Both the position numbers and the translations under genes were made by a program. Below the pieces are notes generated by a model. The model had not been told where the DNA came from and ran no database searches. It saw nothing but the letters and a program-made list of their open reading frames with translations. A stretch of DNA of 64,000 nt from Boothiomyces macroporosus (taxonomy: Eukaryota; Chytridiomycota; Chytridiomycetes; Rhizophydiales; Terramycetaceae): positions 1 to 64,000 of the forward strand of contig JADGKB010000014.1 of assembly GCA_027604185.1 (NCBI GenBank), read 5' to 3'. Positions 22,464 through 34,653 of this stretch are shown piece after piece; position 1 is the stretch's first letter; every line of letters starts with the position of its first letter.

Positions 22464-25177
22464 ATGCAGTTTGATTTTTTGTTGATGTTACGCGTTTTGG
22501 GGTTAGCTCTAGTCCTACAAGCAGCACTTGCTCAACTGAACCAAACAATTTTAACACCAGGTACACTAATTCCACAGGGTACTAAACCCCAGAGCTCTTA
22601 CCACTATATCCTTTATGACGAAACTGACTACACTTTTACATTTGAATGGAATGTCGATCGCTATAATTTTTACGGCACCATCGATTTGGTTTCTTACGAC
22701 GAATTTTTGGATTATTCTTGGATATCGATAGGTTTTGGTGTTAATATGCTCGCCAGTCAACCGATAGTGTGTTCAAACTTGAACAACGGATCTCAGGTAA
22801 TTCAAGAGAGAAGTAGCCAGATCTACTATCTAGCGCCGGTAGTATTCATTTAACACAGACCATGAATTCAGATACTATTGTTCACGGAGTTTTCTCTAAC
22901 GTTACTTTGACACGGCAGACTTGCTCCTTTCAGCGTCCACTTCAAGTAGGACCTCAAACAACACAAAAACATTACCCTATTAATCCAAACAACACTATGA
23001 AAATGGTATGGGCATTTAACCCTGCTCCATCAGTAAATTACCGAAATGAAAGATTTACATTTCACTCTCCAAATAACCGAGGTTCATTTTCGGTTCAGCT
23101 TTCTACTGGTTTTGTTGAAAACATACCTTTAAACAATTTCAATTTAAAGTTGTTGCACGGATATTCCATGCTTGCTATTTGGTTTGCGCTCCTACCATTT
23201 GGGGTCTTTGTCGCTCGTTACTGCAAGGTGTTTACTGGCTGGTATTATATCAAAATCTACTTGCCTACGATATCCATCATATTTATGATACTTTTAATTG
23301 TTGAAGTACATTTTGCAGGTGCTAGATACGGAAGATACTCTCACAGTATCTTGGGGACTGTTTTGATGATCCTAGTGGGCTTTCAGGCTGTTGCGGGGTT
23401 CACAACAAAGTTTGGCAGAAACTATGAAGTTTCTCATAAATATGTTCCATATGTAAAGTACTTTCATCACTATCTTGGATACACCCTGCTTTTCATGGCA
23501 ATTATTCAAGTAGCACTCGGATTAAATGCGCTGTATCCCGTAGAAGAACCCAGAGACTATACTGGGTGGTTCTTGTATGGTATGCTGATTGTTTTTTGGT
23601 TAGTGTTGTTCATGTTGGCAGAAGGAGTCAGCAGAAAGAAAAACTATTCTACTGAAGAAGTTAAAAGCAAAGGTAAAGATACCAGTATTGAACCAATTCT
23701 CGATAAAATGAAGCATAACAAGGGCATGGAAAGGTTTACTTGGGAAACTTTGGACAAAAAAATTCTTGAAGGGTAGCTCAATCCTGACTGTAGCAAAATG
23801 TATGTAGTATCAAATGGGAAGCATGTCCATGATATCAGCCAATGGATCAAAAGCCATCCGTAACCTTTTTTAATTTTAGGGGTGGTCAAATTATTCTTCA
23901 AAATGTGATAGGAACGGATATTACGAACGATTATTTCCTAGAAGCCGGCTATGATGCTGAAGAGTTTATTCCAAAACCTCTGACCCCAGACCGTTCGTTA
24001 ATGAAACGACTAAGCCAATACAAAAAATCGCCAAAGCTTTCATTGGCAAGGTTTGAAGAGGAAAGAAATGCATTCCAATCTTCAATGACAAAAGAAGATT
24101 GGCAGATCATCAAACGAGCTAGAAGAACCCATATTCACTCTAAAATGGCAATCAAAAAACTGGCTTCGTTGGTAGTTGGGGAAATTAGCGGATCAGTAAG
24201 GACATCCCAATCAACAATTGAGCTGACAAACTCTGATGTTTTCGAATATAGGAGATACGCCATCACAGAGCTTCAATATTTATCAAATCCAGAATCTACG
24301 AAGCCAATTATTGGAATCAAATTCTGTACTTTATACCCTTGCTCTGATAGGGCCCGGAATGATAGTTTCTTGCCTGGCCAGTGCGTAGAACTACAAGTTC
24401 AAATCAATGGCAAACGATATTCTAGATATTATTCGCCAGTTTCGGGAAACATGAATGCCCTAGAAATTATATTCAAAGTGCAATCTCAAGGTGTGGTTAC
24501 GCCATACATGATGAAGCAGGGATTGGGGGACCGCCAGTTTAAAATAAGAGGTCCTCTGGGGGATCCATTGATTAGGGATCCATTTTCGTGTTACTTTCAA
24601 TATGGATACCCAGAAACTGTATGTTTCTTTGCTGGAGGTTCTGGAATCACTCCATTTTTACAGCTATTGTCACACTTTTTCCTGTCTACTGGCTATGTAT
24701 TACCAGTAATCCTTTCTAATCTAGGCCATTCAAGATTACCGAGCCGCGCTAAGTGACGAGCTAGATATCAAAATTGGTGACCAAATTCAAACAGTCTCGC
24801 ATTACTATGACGGATGGTCGTATGGGTTTAACATTTCGACTGGAGAACGCGGTGCATTTCCATTAGCCTGTGTGCAACCTCTGGCACCAGTGAAATTGAT
24901 TTTAATCAACACATTTAATGCAAGCGCAGATTTGATTGGTGCTTCCCTTATCGAAGCTGTGCGTTTGGGATATCCCGATTGCGTAGAGACTTTTAATTTT
25001 TCTTCAGCTACTTTAAATATTACAAATGTTTCTCCGATTGTAAGCGTGCTACCAGCCAACGCTTCACTGGTTATATGTGGGCCAAATGCATACAACTGTT
25101 ATGTGTCAGACATGCTCTATGATTACTATGGCACCAGGTTCAGTAATGTTCGCATTCTCTCAAGCTCCACTTTTTAA
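22464..25177 (+). CDS. DOMON-b561-b5-FAD/NAD oxidoreductase with inserted SH3 (paralog C)
   Basis: Five exons with introns at 22839-22858, 23773-23793, 23860-23879 and 24706-24724 encode 877 residues. Signal peptide (RVLGLALVLQAALA), DOMON, b561 (His in YSHSILGTV), b5, FAD domain (RYYSPVSGN), NAD lobe (AGGSGITPF ... CGP) and an SH3 inserted after the first helix of the NAD lobe (AIQDYRAALSDELDI ... YYDGW). Introns flank the b5 HPGG motif in C and D but not in A and B, so the group splits into AB and CD. Either the ATG at 22464 or the in-frame one at 22485 could be used; the second puts the signal peptide at the very start. The gap to paralog B is 14-35 nt. Confidence 0.88.
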
Positions 25178-25255
25178 TAAACATTGGTTGGCAATCATTG
25201 AGTTTCCATTTCGAGATGTGGCACCGAGACTGTGGAAAAAACTTTTGCATAGTTC

Positions 25256-27960
25256 ATGAAATTGGGGTTGCTTTCGTGCTCTGTAGCAGCCGCATCAGTA
25301 GCGCATAATGTCCCGAATGGTTTACTCGATAGCGCAGCTTTTCAGGAAAAGACATATCAGTTCAATACGATACTATACGACAGCTCAGAATACTTGTATA
25401 AAATATTCTGGAACGTCAACGACACTACTCTGGATGGAATGATCAGTCTTACTTCCACTAACGGTGAGGCGCTAGATTTTTCTTGGATCGGACTAGGGTT
25501 TGGAACGGCAATGTTCACTGGCGAAATGATTGTTTGCCACAACTTGAATAATGGAACTCAGCTTATTGAAGAGCACTTTGGACAGATGTTTTATCTTGCT
25601 CCACTATTAAACCAAGACGTTACTGCAGTCAGAGGTACTTTTGGAAACGTTTCAGTCAGTCAACAAAATTGTGGTTTCAGCAGACCGTTGATTCCAGCTG
25701 ATCCTAACCACGCAACGCTAAGCTCCAAAAGCAAAGTAACCATGCTATGGGCTTTTAATCCAGCTCCGGGGTTGAATTATCTAAATCAGCTCTTTAGTTA
25801 TCACGGCCAGGATTACAGAGGGTCTTTTAATGTTTTATACTCTACCGGATTCGTTGAAACTATTCCTTTGAATAATTTTCAAGTTAAGCAAATTCACGGT
25901 TTCGGAATGATGGCCATCTGGTTTGTAATTTTGCCTCTTGGTGCTTTTGTTGCTCGACATTTCAAGTCGTTCAGTGGGTGGTACTTTGTAAAGATTAGTT
26001 TGCAGTCATTCTCAACTATCATCACGGTCGTACTGATTGTCGTTGCCCAGCTATCTGGTGCATCGTTTGGGAGAACTTTTCACAGCATCTTGGGGACAAT
26101 TATTGCAGTGTTGGTTGGCGGACAAGGGCTAGCAGGCCTGATAACTCGATTTGGGTTGAAATTAGAAAATTTAGCTAACCATGTCCCAAAATCGAAAATT
26201 ATTCACCGATATCTTGGCTACACACTCCTAACTGCCGCAATTATTCAAGCAGGTAAATTAAGCTAATATAGGAATGGGAATAAATATTCTTTTTCCAGTG
26301 GTAGAGCCACGAACTCTAGTTCCTTGGGTTTTCTATGGAATCCTGATTGCATTCTGGTTGGTAGCCTTTGGCGTTACAGAATATGTTTACAAAAGAGCAA
26401 ATATTAGAAAAGAATCTGGCTACTCGAGGGTGCCAAATACAAACATAGAACCAATGATAAAGAATGAAAAGATGCTAAAGCACACCCTCACAAAGTTTAC
26501 CTGGAGAACTCTTGATCAGGAAATTCTTATTGGGTAAAGAATTACTAATAGCAGAAAGCTTTATGTTGTTTCTAATGGAAAATATGTCCATGATATAAGT
26601 AAATGGATCCTCAGTCATCCGTAAGTTTACAATTTACCTTAGCGGTGGTCAAATTATTTTGCAAAACGTAACTGGGACTGATATTACCAACGACTATTTC
26701 CATGAGGCTGGCTATGATGCAGAAGAGTTTATAGCGAAGCCAAAAGCTCCAAAAAGAGACCACTCTGAACTCCCAAATGAACTAACTAATGCATCTCGAA
26801 GAAGTAGAATTGTCGATAAACACAATTCAAACTTTTTAGCTGAATTAAATGCCCACCAAATTTCATTCTATCATGAAGAGGACTGGACAATGATTAAAAG
26901 GGCCAGAAGAACTCATATTCACTCCCGCTTAGCATTGCAAAAACTAGCGGATTTAGTAGTCGGAGAAATTGACACAACATCAGGATCCCAAATAACAATT
27001 GATCCCACTGAAAATCTAGTTGGCCGGCCTTTTGACGCTTATGAATACAGACGGTATGCAGTCACAGATTTAGAAGTGCTATCAAAGCCACAGTCCACGA
27101 AACCGATTATTAAGATTAGGTTCTGCCTACTCTATCCATTCGATGTTAGAGACCACTTGCCGCTAACATTCTTCCCCGGACAGTGTATTGAAATTCAAGT
27201 ACGAATCAATGGACAAAGGTATTCAAGATACTATACTCCAGTATCAGGAAATATTAATGCTTTTGAAATCGTATTCAAAGTTCAAACAGAGGGAATAGTC
27301 ACCCCTTATCTCATGCGCCAAGAGCCTGGTGATAAACAATTCAAAATTAGAGGTCCATTTGGAGCTCCGTTGATACCAGATCCATTCAGTGGGTATCATC
27401 AATATGGATATCCTCAAAATATCTGTTTCTTTGCTGGTGGATCAGGTATTACCCCATTCCTGCAATTAATTTCGCACTTTTTCTTGTCAACTGGCTATGT
27501 ACTCCCTGCTATTCAAGACTATCGTGCCCAATTAAGTGATGAAATGAATCTTCGATACGGGGATCAAGTTCAAACTACTGAGCACTTCATGGATGGTTGG
27601 GCACATGGATACAACTTGACAACTGGCGAAAAAGGGACATTCCCACTCTCATGTCTTGAACCACTAGCTCCAATTAAATTGGTGCTGTTCAACAGTTCAA
27701 ACTCCCCAGCTGATTTAATTGGGATGCACATTATTGACGCAGTGAAATTGGCTTATCCAGATAGCATGGAAATCCACAGCTTTACCTCTGCAAGTCTCAA
27801 AATTCAAAATATCGCCCCAGTTTTAGAACCAAAATCTCAAAATATGAAGTTGATTGTTTGCGGTCCAGTTGGGTTCAATTCTGCAGTAGTAGATTTGTTG
27901 TCGGATTACAGAGGCAGCTGGACCCATGACATGAGAGTATTAGCTAGTGATACTTTTTAA
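25256..27960 (+). CDS. DOMON-b561-b5-FAD/NAD oxidoreductase with inserted SH3 (paralog D)
   Basis: Four exons with introns at 26253-26271, 26534-26554 and 26621-26642 encode 880 residues. Signal peptide (MKLGLLSCSVAAASVA), DOMON with its Met-containing haem face, b561 (HGFGMMAIWFVI, His in FHSILGTI), b5 (HPGG; FHEAGYDAEEF), FAD (RYYTPVSGN), GGSGITPF, then SH3 (QDYRAQLSDEMNLRYGDQ ... DGWAHGYN ... GTFPLSCLEP) and the second half of the NAD lobe beginning PIKLVLFNSS and ending in CGP. All redox motifs are intact. It is the most regular of the four copies and best shows that the SH3 sits between the first helix and second strand of the NAD-binding fold. Confidence 0.9.
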
Positions 27961-28131
27961 TAAACTCGTTTTCTCCTCAGATATTGATTGAAGATTATTT
28001 TTGATTTGTGAAGACTGATTCGCGATATGAAAGTATTCTGACATGAATATTTTGTGCAGCCACAATCTAATACATTCAACTTTGCACAAGCTGCCAACCC
28101 TGCTGAACCAAAAATACTTTATTTAAATCAT

Positions 28132-29385
28132 TTAATGTTTGAACCAAACAATGTCTCCTTCATCTTCTACAAATTTGCAAGTTGCGTTGCAATCAAATAC
28201 TGCCTCGTAGAATGGCTTTGAATCAAACAAATAGTAGGGGCCCAAGAATTCCTTTACTGCTGCAGTAGCTTCTTGTGCATGATAGAATGGCATTGTTGAG
28301 AATAGATGGTGAACAACATGAGTATCTGTAATGTGATGGAAGAAATAGTTCAAAATACCAAAGTCTCTATCGACAGTTCCTAGTGCACCTACATTATTTA
28401 AATAGTACCTCTCATAAAGTCCCATTCTTTACCGCGATACTTTGGAACAGTTGGGTCAGTGTGTTGAAGGTACGTAATCAATACCAACCACATGTTTACA
28501 AACAAATATGGAATTCCGTAGTAAGCAAAGACAGCCAATCCACCGAATTTGTATATTAACGATCCCAAGACGCCCAACATCATGGCAATCCCGATATTAG
28601 AGTAAACAACTCCATAGTATTCTCTTGCGTCAAAGATTGGAGCATTTGGGAAAAAGTGGGATACCCATTGCTTGTGCTTTTGTGAGGTGACATTCTTCAA
28701 AATATATAGCGGCCAACCCAACAAGAGCATGAATACAACTTGAACGACATTGTATAATGGAGCATCTTCGAATAACGATTCTCCAGAGTATAATGGGTCA
28801 ACTGAACCAGATAACGGCATCTTGTAATGTCTTTCTACCCTTCTGCGACTTGGAGGAACAAACACCTGGTCCTTTTCCAAATTGTTGGTCCCTTTGTGGT
28901 GTTTAGAATGTGTATATTTCCATGAAAAGTATGGAACCAGCAAAGCAGTGTGAAGAATGAATCCAACAGAGTTGTTGACAATACTATAATCAGAGAACGC
29001 AGAATGCTACAATTAAATAAAGAATTACACCACATTCGTGAGCAAGCACCCAGAGTCCGGTGCACACCACACCTTGAGCAAACCAGTATGCTGCCCAAGC
29101 CATTGGTTGCAATTGCAAATCAAGATATCTGATATGCAAAGCACCATAGAAAAGAGCGCTGGCCATAGCAGCATCAACAACGACGTGTGATAAAGACTTG
29201 AGAGTGTCACGCTTGAAGCAATGTGCTGGCACGCAGTCTCTAATTTGCTTTAATGTGAAAGCTAAGTTTAGCTAAAATATACTTGGAGGTTTCCATTCCT
29301 TTGCAAACTTTTCGTCGGCAAGCTTCCCCTTGACGGCTCTATCGCTTGAAGACTTGTTTTCAGCCTCTTTTCTTGATCTGACCAT
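28132..29385 (-). CDS. Delta-12 fatty acid desaturase, copy 1
   Basis: Four exons with introns of 21, 22 and 20 nt encode 396 residues. The three histidine boxes of membrane di-iron desaturases are present: HECGH (completed across an intron), HSKHH and HVVHH. The HECGH form is typical of Delta-12 (oleate to linoleate) enzymes rather than omega-3 ones; substrate is inferred from this. Four hydrophobic spans place it in the ER membrane. The N-terminus (KQIRDCVPAHCFKRDTLKSL) matches FAD2-type proteins. A paralog lies 258 nt upstream on the same strand, so this is a tandem duplication. Its stop is 171 nt from the convergent oxidoreductase D stop. Confidence 0.92.
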
Positions 29386-29643
29386 TGATTTAACGGGGAA
29401 ATATTTTTTCTTTTATATATGATTTTGCGGGCGGGGTTGCTTGCGAATAGTTTGAGCGATTTCCGTCCTCCACTTGGAATACAAGACATGCATTCATAGT
29501 GAATCATTTCCAATACTCTGAATTGAATCGTTTAGGAAATGAAAATTTAATTATTTATTCCAAGGGACTGACACGTCTGAATGGTGTATGAAAAACGCAT
29601 AGTGATAAATTGATATTTATTACCGCTATCATAGAGTATTAGA

Positions 29644-30913
29644 TTAATATTTATACCACAAAACATCTCCTTCGTCTTCAACAAATCTACATAACGTCTT
29701 ACTTTTCCATAAAGCTTGAAGACACGGAGTGTCGTCTTTGAGATAATGTTCACCCAAAAATGCTTTTACCGCTTCTGTTGCTTCTTGCGCGTGGTAGAAC
29801 GGCATAGTGGAAAACAAGTGGTGAACAACGTGGGTGTCAGTGATGTGATGGAAAAACACATTCAAGAATCCCCAATCTCTGTCAACAGTACACAAAGCAC
29901 CACGCATAAAGTCCCATTCGTCATTGTTCAAGTGAGGGACAACAGGATCGGTATGTCTACATTAATTGATAATTACTGAAGATATGTAATCAACACCAAC
30001 CAGCAATTTACTTGAATCCAAGGAATTAAAAAGTACAAAACTGGAACTTGCCATCCAAGTTTCAAGCCCAAAGCAACTTGAACGCCAATCCACAAGATCA
30101 TCCCAATATCAGAGTAGATGATGCCCATAAACTGGTTCTTTTCAAATAAAGGAGACCATGGGTAATAGTGACTGGTTTTCCATCCCTTGTAAGGCTTTCC
30201 ATCAACTATATAAGAGTTTCCACCAATGTTGGTCAAGAGATAGTAAGGGAATCCAAAGACAAGCATCAAGAACAAAACGAACACGTGAGTAATAGGAGCG
30301 TCTTGAAGAAGCGGCTCATCTCCCTCATACATTTCTTCAACTTGTTCTTTTTTCCCAGTCAATTGTGATCTAGTGTATGGCAAAAAGACCATATCTAAGA
30401 TAAATGAAAAAAAACCTTTCTTAATATGGCCAGTTCCTTTATGGTGCTTGGAGTGACTGTATTTCCATGAAAAGAAAGGGATAAGTACCATAGAGTGAAG
30501 TACCCATCCAACTGCCGCGTTCAACAACTTGTGATCTGAAAACGCACCATGTCCACATTCTACAATAAGATCACAAACTTACCATGGGCCAAAATCCAAA
30601 TACCAACCCCAACAAATGCTTGGAATACCCAGTAAAACACCCAAGCAAATGGTTGTACAATTTCTGGCATCAAGTAAATGTTTGAAGCAAAATACACCAA
30701 GCCAGCAATCATACTTAGATCAATCGCGACATAAGATAGAGACTTTAAAGCACTACGTTGGAAGCAATGGGCTGGAATCCTATCACGAATTTCTTTCAAA
30801 GTAAAATTAGGACGGGAGAATTTTTTTGCTGCTTCTGGTGCAGCCAACTTTCCCTTTATTCCGCTGTCGGCAGTTTTAGAAGACACGTTATTTCTTTGAC
30901 GGACTTTGGACAT
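29644..30913 (-). CDS. Delta-12 fatty acid desaturase, copy 2
   Basis: Three exons with introns of 23 and 20 nt encode 408 residues. Boxes HECGH, HSKHH and HVVHH are intact, with KEIRDRIPAHCFQRSALKSL near the start. It keeps two of the three intron positions of copy 1 approximately, and it has a longer loop after the second box (the GKKEQVEEMYEGDE region). The C-terminus ends in an aromatic WYKY-type tail. Two Delta-12-like copies may differ in substrate chain or expression; the sequence alone does not say. The upstream 600 bp contains no other gene. Confidence 0.92.
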
Positions 30914-31527
30914 TTTGAGGAAAGCTTTTTCAAAAAAAAATTAATATCATAAGCAAGGGCGGTGTGAACTCGCGGGCGGTCAGTTGCCCACGCTTACACG
31001 AGGAAACGGTATTCTTCAAAATTAGTTTTACTGTTAGTAGAAGCGCAAAACAGGGTGGAAATAGAACCAACCGTGAGAAAATTCATGGGCCAACAATTTT
31101 GACAGGTTTAGGCACTTTTTACAGTCTTTTTTTTTGTAACCAATCTGAGTTACTCCGCCAAAAAAAAGTCTTACTTTGGATCAAAGCATCAATCAAAGTC
31201 ATCAATCAAAATTCTAGAAGTCGAAAGTTTTTCATCACACAATCAACACTTGGTTTGTCTCTATCGGTTGTCCATCATGTAAGGTGTTCATTTCACAGAT
31301 CTACCAAACTCAAACTTTGATTTCTTGACAGCGTCTCAAAGCTACCCAACGCAGCTGCTTTTATTACATTTTGGAGTCGAAACTATTTACGTGTATCGAG
31401 CGACGTAAACAATCGTTAAAACGGATCCAGGATGAACCTGTTCCGCCAATGTGTAATGATTTTGCAAAATTAGAAGGTATTACTCATCCTGAGTAATGTT
31501 CGCGATTTTTTTTTGTTTTTTTCAGAA
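30914..31527. other. Divergent intergenic region between desaturase and Lrp1
   Basis: About 610 bp without a supportable gene. Long T- and A-runs flank both starts. A short + strand frame at 30964-31320 lacks coding character. Likely holds the promoters of both neighbours. Confidence 0.5.
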
Positions 31528-31962
31528 ATGTCAGAAAACAAAGAATTACAGCTAGTAGAAAGCAAGCTTACAACAGTGTTACAGGTACTGGAGCCATTGT
31601 TTCAAGTGCCGATTGAAGAGCATTATGAAAAGCTAGACCAGAGACAGAAAGCGTCGCTGTTGGTCACACTGGCGTTTGCAATTAATACCCTCACATTCGT
31701 ATACTTAAAAATTCAAGGCGTAAACCCAAAATCGCATAGAGTAAAAGCGGAACTGGCGAGGTGCAAGACTTATTTTGACAAGCTCTCCTTCTTTAGAAAA
31801 GAAGAGCCGACATTAAAAGTAGACGAACAGGCAGCAAAGAGGTTCATAAAGAGCGCTTTGGAGAAGGTAGATCGAGACGATGCTGAGATGAGAGCCTCTG
31901 GGCAGTCGGGCAGGGAAAATAACAAGAAAAAAAGGAAAGGAGTGTCTAAAAAAGTAAAATAA
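31528..31962 (+). CDS. LRP1: Lrp1/Rrp47/C1D nuclear exosome cofactor
   Basis: A single exon of 144 residues, about the size of the Sas10/Utp3/C1D domain plus tail. The family signature is plain: TFVYLKIQGVNPKSHRVKAE followed by LARCKTYFDK. A basic Lys-rich C-terminus (KKKRKGVSKKVK) is typical of the RNA-binding tail. Rrp47 binds and stabilises Rrp6 and helps the nuclear exosome trim rRNA and snoRNA 3' ends. The open frame extends upstream through a T-run, but the ATG at 31528 is the first. It is one of the few intronless genes here. Its stop is 10 nt from the stop of the convergent velvet gene 1. Confidence 0.9.
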   Translation: MSENKELQLVESKLTTVLQVLEPLFQVPIEEHYEKLDQRQKASLLVTLAFAINTLTFVYLKIQGVNPKSHRVKAELARCKTYFDKLSFFRKEEPTLKVDEQAAKRFIKSALEKVDRDDAEMRASGQSGRENNKKKRKGVSKKVK

Positions 31963-31972
31963 ATCCTTTATA

Positions 31973-32610
31973 TTAATCTTCATGATCATTTTGATTTCTA
32001 ACTTTTCTAATTGGCAATGGTAATCCTTGTGAAGCAAAACTCCGAATCAAATCCGAAGGCTCTACCATTCCAGGATAGTCCTTTGGAGTCATACAAGTGA
32101 AGGTGTTGGACCAAACAGTCGTGATAACATTAGCGCTATCAATGGATAAGGCTCCTCCTTCACCAGAAATATCATATAATCTGAATTCCAGTTGGAATTG
32201 CCCTCGCTCCCTGATAGATATGTCAGCAAACGTAAAGAAACAGCCATTAATGCCTGCGTAAATCTAAAATTACCGTGATTATCTCTCAGAATGGTGGGAC
32301 TCGACACTATCGATCCTGTAATTTGTCTGTCCGCCTTCACCTTTTCGTTCTGAGGCCCTATTATCCACAAGTTGATGTGAAGAATCAACATTAAATGCTT
32401 TTCTAATCTGTTGTTAACGGTTTTTACAAATAAGGAGGAATATCATCATCAATATCGTCGTAAATTACTTGTACAATTGGAGCCTAAGAATCAAGCTACT
32501 ATTACTGGGTCGACCGCTCTCCTGTCCTTTATTCCATTTCCACATGCTCTTGCGAATTTAGGCTGTTGTCGCATGATGAGTTTGAAGTGCTTATTGTTAT
32601 CATTCGCCAT
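31973..32610 (-). CDS. Velvet-domain regulator 1
   Basis: Four exons with introns of 22, 20 and 20 nt encode 191 residues, almost all velvet domain. Landmarks: KLIMRQQPKFARACGNGIKD, DRRAVDPAPIVQV, ITGSIVSSPTILRD, GCFFTFADISIRERGQFQLE, and the C-terminal DYPGMVEPSDLIRSFASQG...PIRK. Velvet proteins have an NF-kappaB-like fold, form homo- or heterodimers, and control fungal development and secondary metabolism as DNA-binding factors. This copy is the closest of the four to the canonical sequence. It ends with an acidic tail (NDHED). It converges on Lrp1 with only 10 nt between stops. Confidence 0.92.
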
Positions 32611-32879
32611 TATAGTGGAAAGATTTTTTCCGAGATACTCGGATAAATTGAAATTTCCTTTAATTCGAGAAACTATCCAGCATTACGAGATCTAAACCGT
32701 TGGTATACTTGGCAGATAATCCACCTGAAAGCTCTAGTCAAGCGTGATTGAAGTTTTCAAGTGGATGGCCATGCAATGGAAATTAAAGGTCCAGGAACGA
32801 TACAGCATTTCTACATTCTTTGATGGCGACAAACAATAATACACTCTAATTACCAATATTCACGGTTGTTACAACATGA

Positions 32880-33130
32880 ATAATGGTAATTTTGGCGGTA
32901 TTCGCTATATAGCCAGATGTCGTTGAAATGAGACATGGAATGGATGGCTATGACACTCAAAATATTTCGCACAATTATTTAAACTGAAATTTGCGCTACA
33001 GATGTGGATTAAAATTGGACACACTGTTTTGATCCGAATCCTCACTATTTTTCCTAACAGTCTATTTTTCATTACTGGCTCTCTTTTACGGCCGCAAATC
33101 CGTGGACCCAATTACCCATAAAGTTGATAA
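32880..33130 (-). pseudogene. Possible velvet-domain relic
   Basis: On the minus strand PRICGRKREPVM recalls the RACG..KDRRAVDP block, and further on a segment resembling the GQFQLEFRLYDIS coding region of velvet gene 1 is followed by a stop-rich stretch. Alignment was by eye and similarity is at the DNA level over about 40-nt pieces. No intact frame or intron pattern remains. Confidence 0.3.
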
Positions 33131-33559
33131 TACGGTTAGAATTATTAACTAATATAGAACCAAAGAGTTAAATAAGGTAGTATGTACTATAATTGCATGG
33201 AACTAAACTATTCAACTGCAAATGGCCAAAGATTGAACCAGGCTAGTAACGGGGGTTATTGATAATGGCTCAATGCAAGAGAAGAATGTACTCGATGGTC
33301 CGATCTAATCCTAGTGGGATTCGCTTGTTGTCTATGCAAGCTTTGTCTGCAATATAAAGCGGAGATTGCAAGAAAATCGGACAGCACAATCGTATTCAAT
33401 AGGACAATCTCAGGCAATCTACGCTATCTTTATTTGCATTCTTTCTAATCCGAATTCCTATGAGTTGATATTAATGTGTGTCGTGAAGCGAGAAACACCA
33501 AAATTTTCAGAATACCTAAAGAAATAATGATACAAGGATCAAATCCAAAAAGTGAGATA

Positions 33560-33960
33560 TTATTGCAATCCCGAAATAGAAGCGGAGAGTTTTATTTAAT
33601 AGTTGCCAGATCGAATATTGAAATCCGATCCTAATGCCTACTACATGAACACCCAGATTAGTATTAGGATAATGATGTTTCATAAATTAAGTCTAATGCA
33701 CAGTGGTATGGATACGCAGATGTTTAAAATAATTGTTTGTTTAAACTTGATTCTAACCTTCAAATTAAGAGTAAGTAAACAAAAAATGGTTGGATTTGAA
33801 AGCGTTGGAATGAATGCTGGGAATAACTTTATCTGTCGTTCCGATACAGTGAGCATCGCAACGCTACCCATCGGTTATTGGACTTTAATGGTCGTATTAC
33901 GTAAATTTACAACTACAATATCATATCACACCTTCAATCCAAATGAGCAGTGATGGGAAA
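33560..33960 (-). pseudogene. Possible velvet-domain relic
   Basis: The minus strand shows, in velvet order, a GSV...RQIK piece ending in gacagataaag (intact genes: gacgataaag before an intron), a CLLTLNLKVRIKF piece in the position of GCFFIFSDLS...YRLEFKLF, and cctaatact, matching the last intron of velvet gene 4. The frame is broken, so this looks like a decayed extra copy. Judged by eye. Confidence 0.35.
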
Positions 33961-34653
33961 AGTCCAATGTCGCAAGGTATACATGATCACGGGTTCCTTT
34001 GTACGGCACTTGAAAGCGGTTAGAATCGATCCTTTGGCATATATGCTGAACCTATTATCTTTTCGTGGGTTATTTTAGTTTTTCTTGAAAAATACTGGAA
34101 AGCGAAACCCCAATTTGTCCTCTCCTTAAGTTATAGAAGTGCTATTGATTGAAACAGTGTATATAATTGGAACTGATTAACCAAGCAAGTGCGCTCTAAT
34201 TTCACTTTCCAGGGTCAACACTTCCCTTGTAAGAATCTGTGTAAAGGAACAATTTGATAAACTAAACAATCTCACCTTTCATAATCACTAAACACCATAT
34301 TCAAACAACTTTTCTGGCAGTGCTTGATCTCGCCAGAGTTATAAACAAGTCGATCAGAAATTGCTTCCAGAAACCCAGTTAAAGGAGAAACCTCTAGTAA
34401 TTGGTATAATAGCGGAAGATGGATTATAAAAGGCCAAGTATTAATATTTAACGTTTATAGTTCATCTTGCAGTGGATATTCTCATGGAAACTATTTCAAG
34501 GACTAAGATTATGCAAATATCGATTGTATGGATTACTTAAATGGAATTTACAGGTCTGTGTAGCATTCTCAGGTTCTATTGCCAGGGAGGCGATATTTCC
34601 TTGTTGCGGCGTTTCTCATCAGTATTTACTACATATTATATTATTATAAATAA

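Larger units (their letters stand above)
32611..34653. other. Gene-poor stretch with decayed velvet-like fragments
   Basis: Two kilobases between velvet genes 1 and 2 hold no intact gene. Minus-strand segments near 32880-33130, 33560-33960 and possibly 34190-34430 can be roughly aligned by eye to velvet exons, but carry stops and frameshifts. The remainder is AT-rich with no recognised feature. Confidence 0.45.

Noticed and set aside
14294..27960. Bacterial origin of the oxidoreductase cluster
   Set aside because: Genes have the same mini-introns, signal peptides and eukaryotic SH3 domains as the rest of the window; no base-composition break is evident by eye.
29268..29513. Separate small gene upstream of desaturase copy 1
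   Set aside because: It overlaps the first exon of the desaturase in another frame and has no motif.
34190..34430. Small minus-strand gene with a CQKSC motif (Tim-like)
   Set aside because: Only one C-x3-C pair, no clean splice set, and the region fits a decayed velvet copy about as well.
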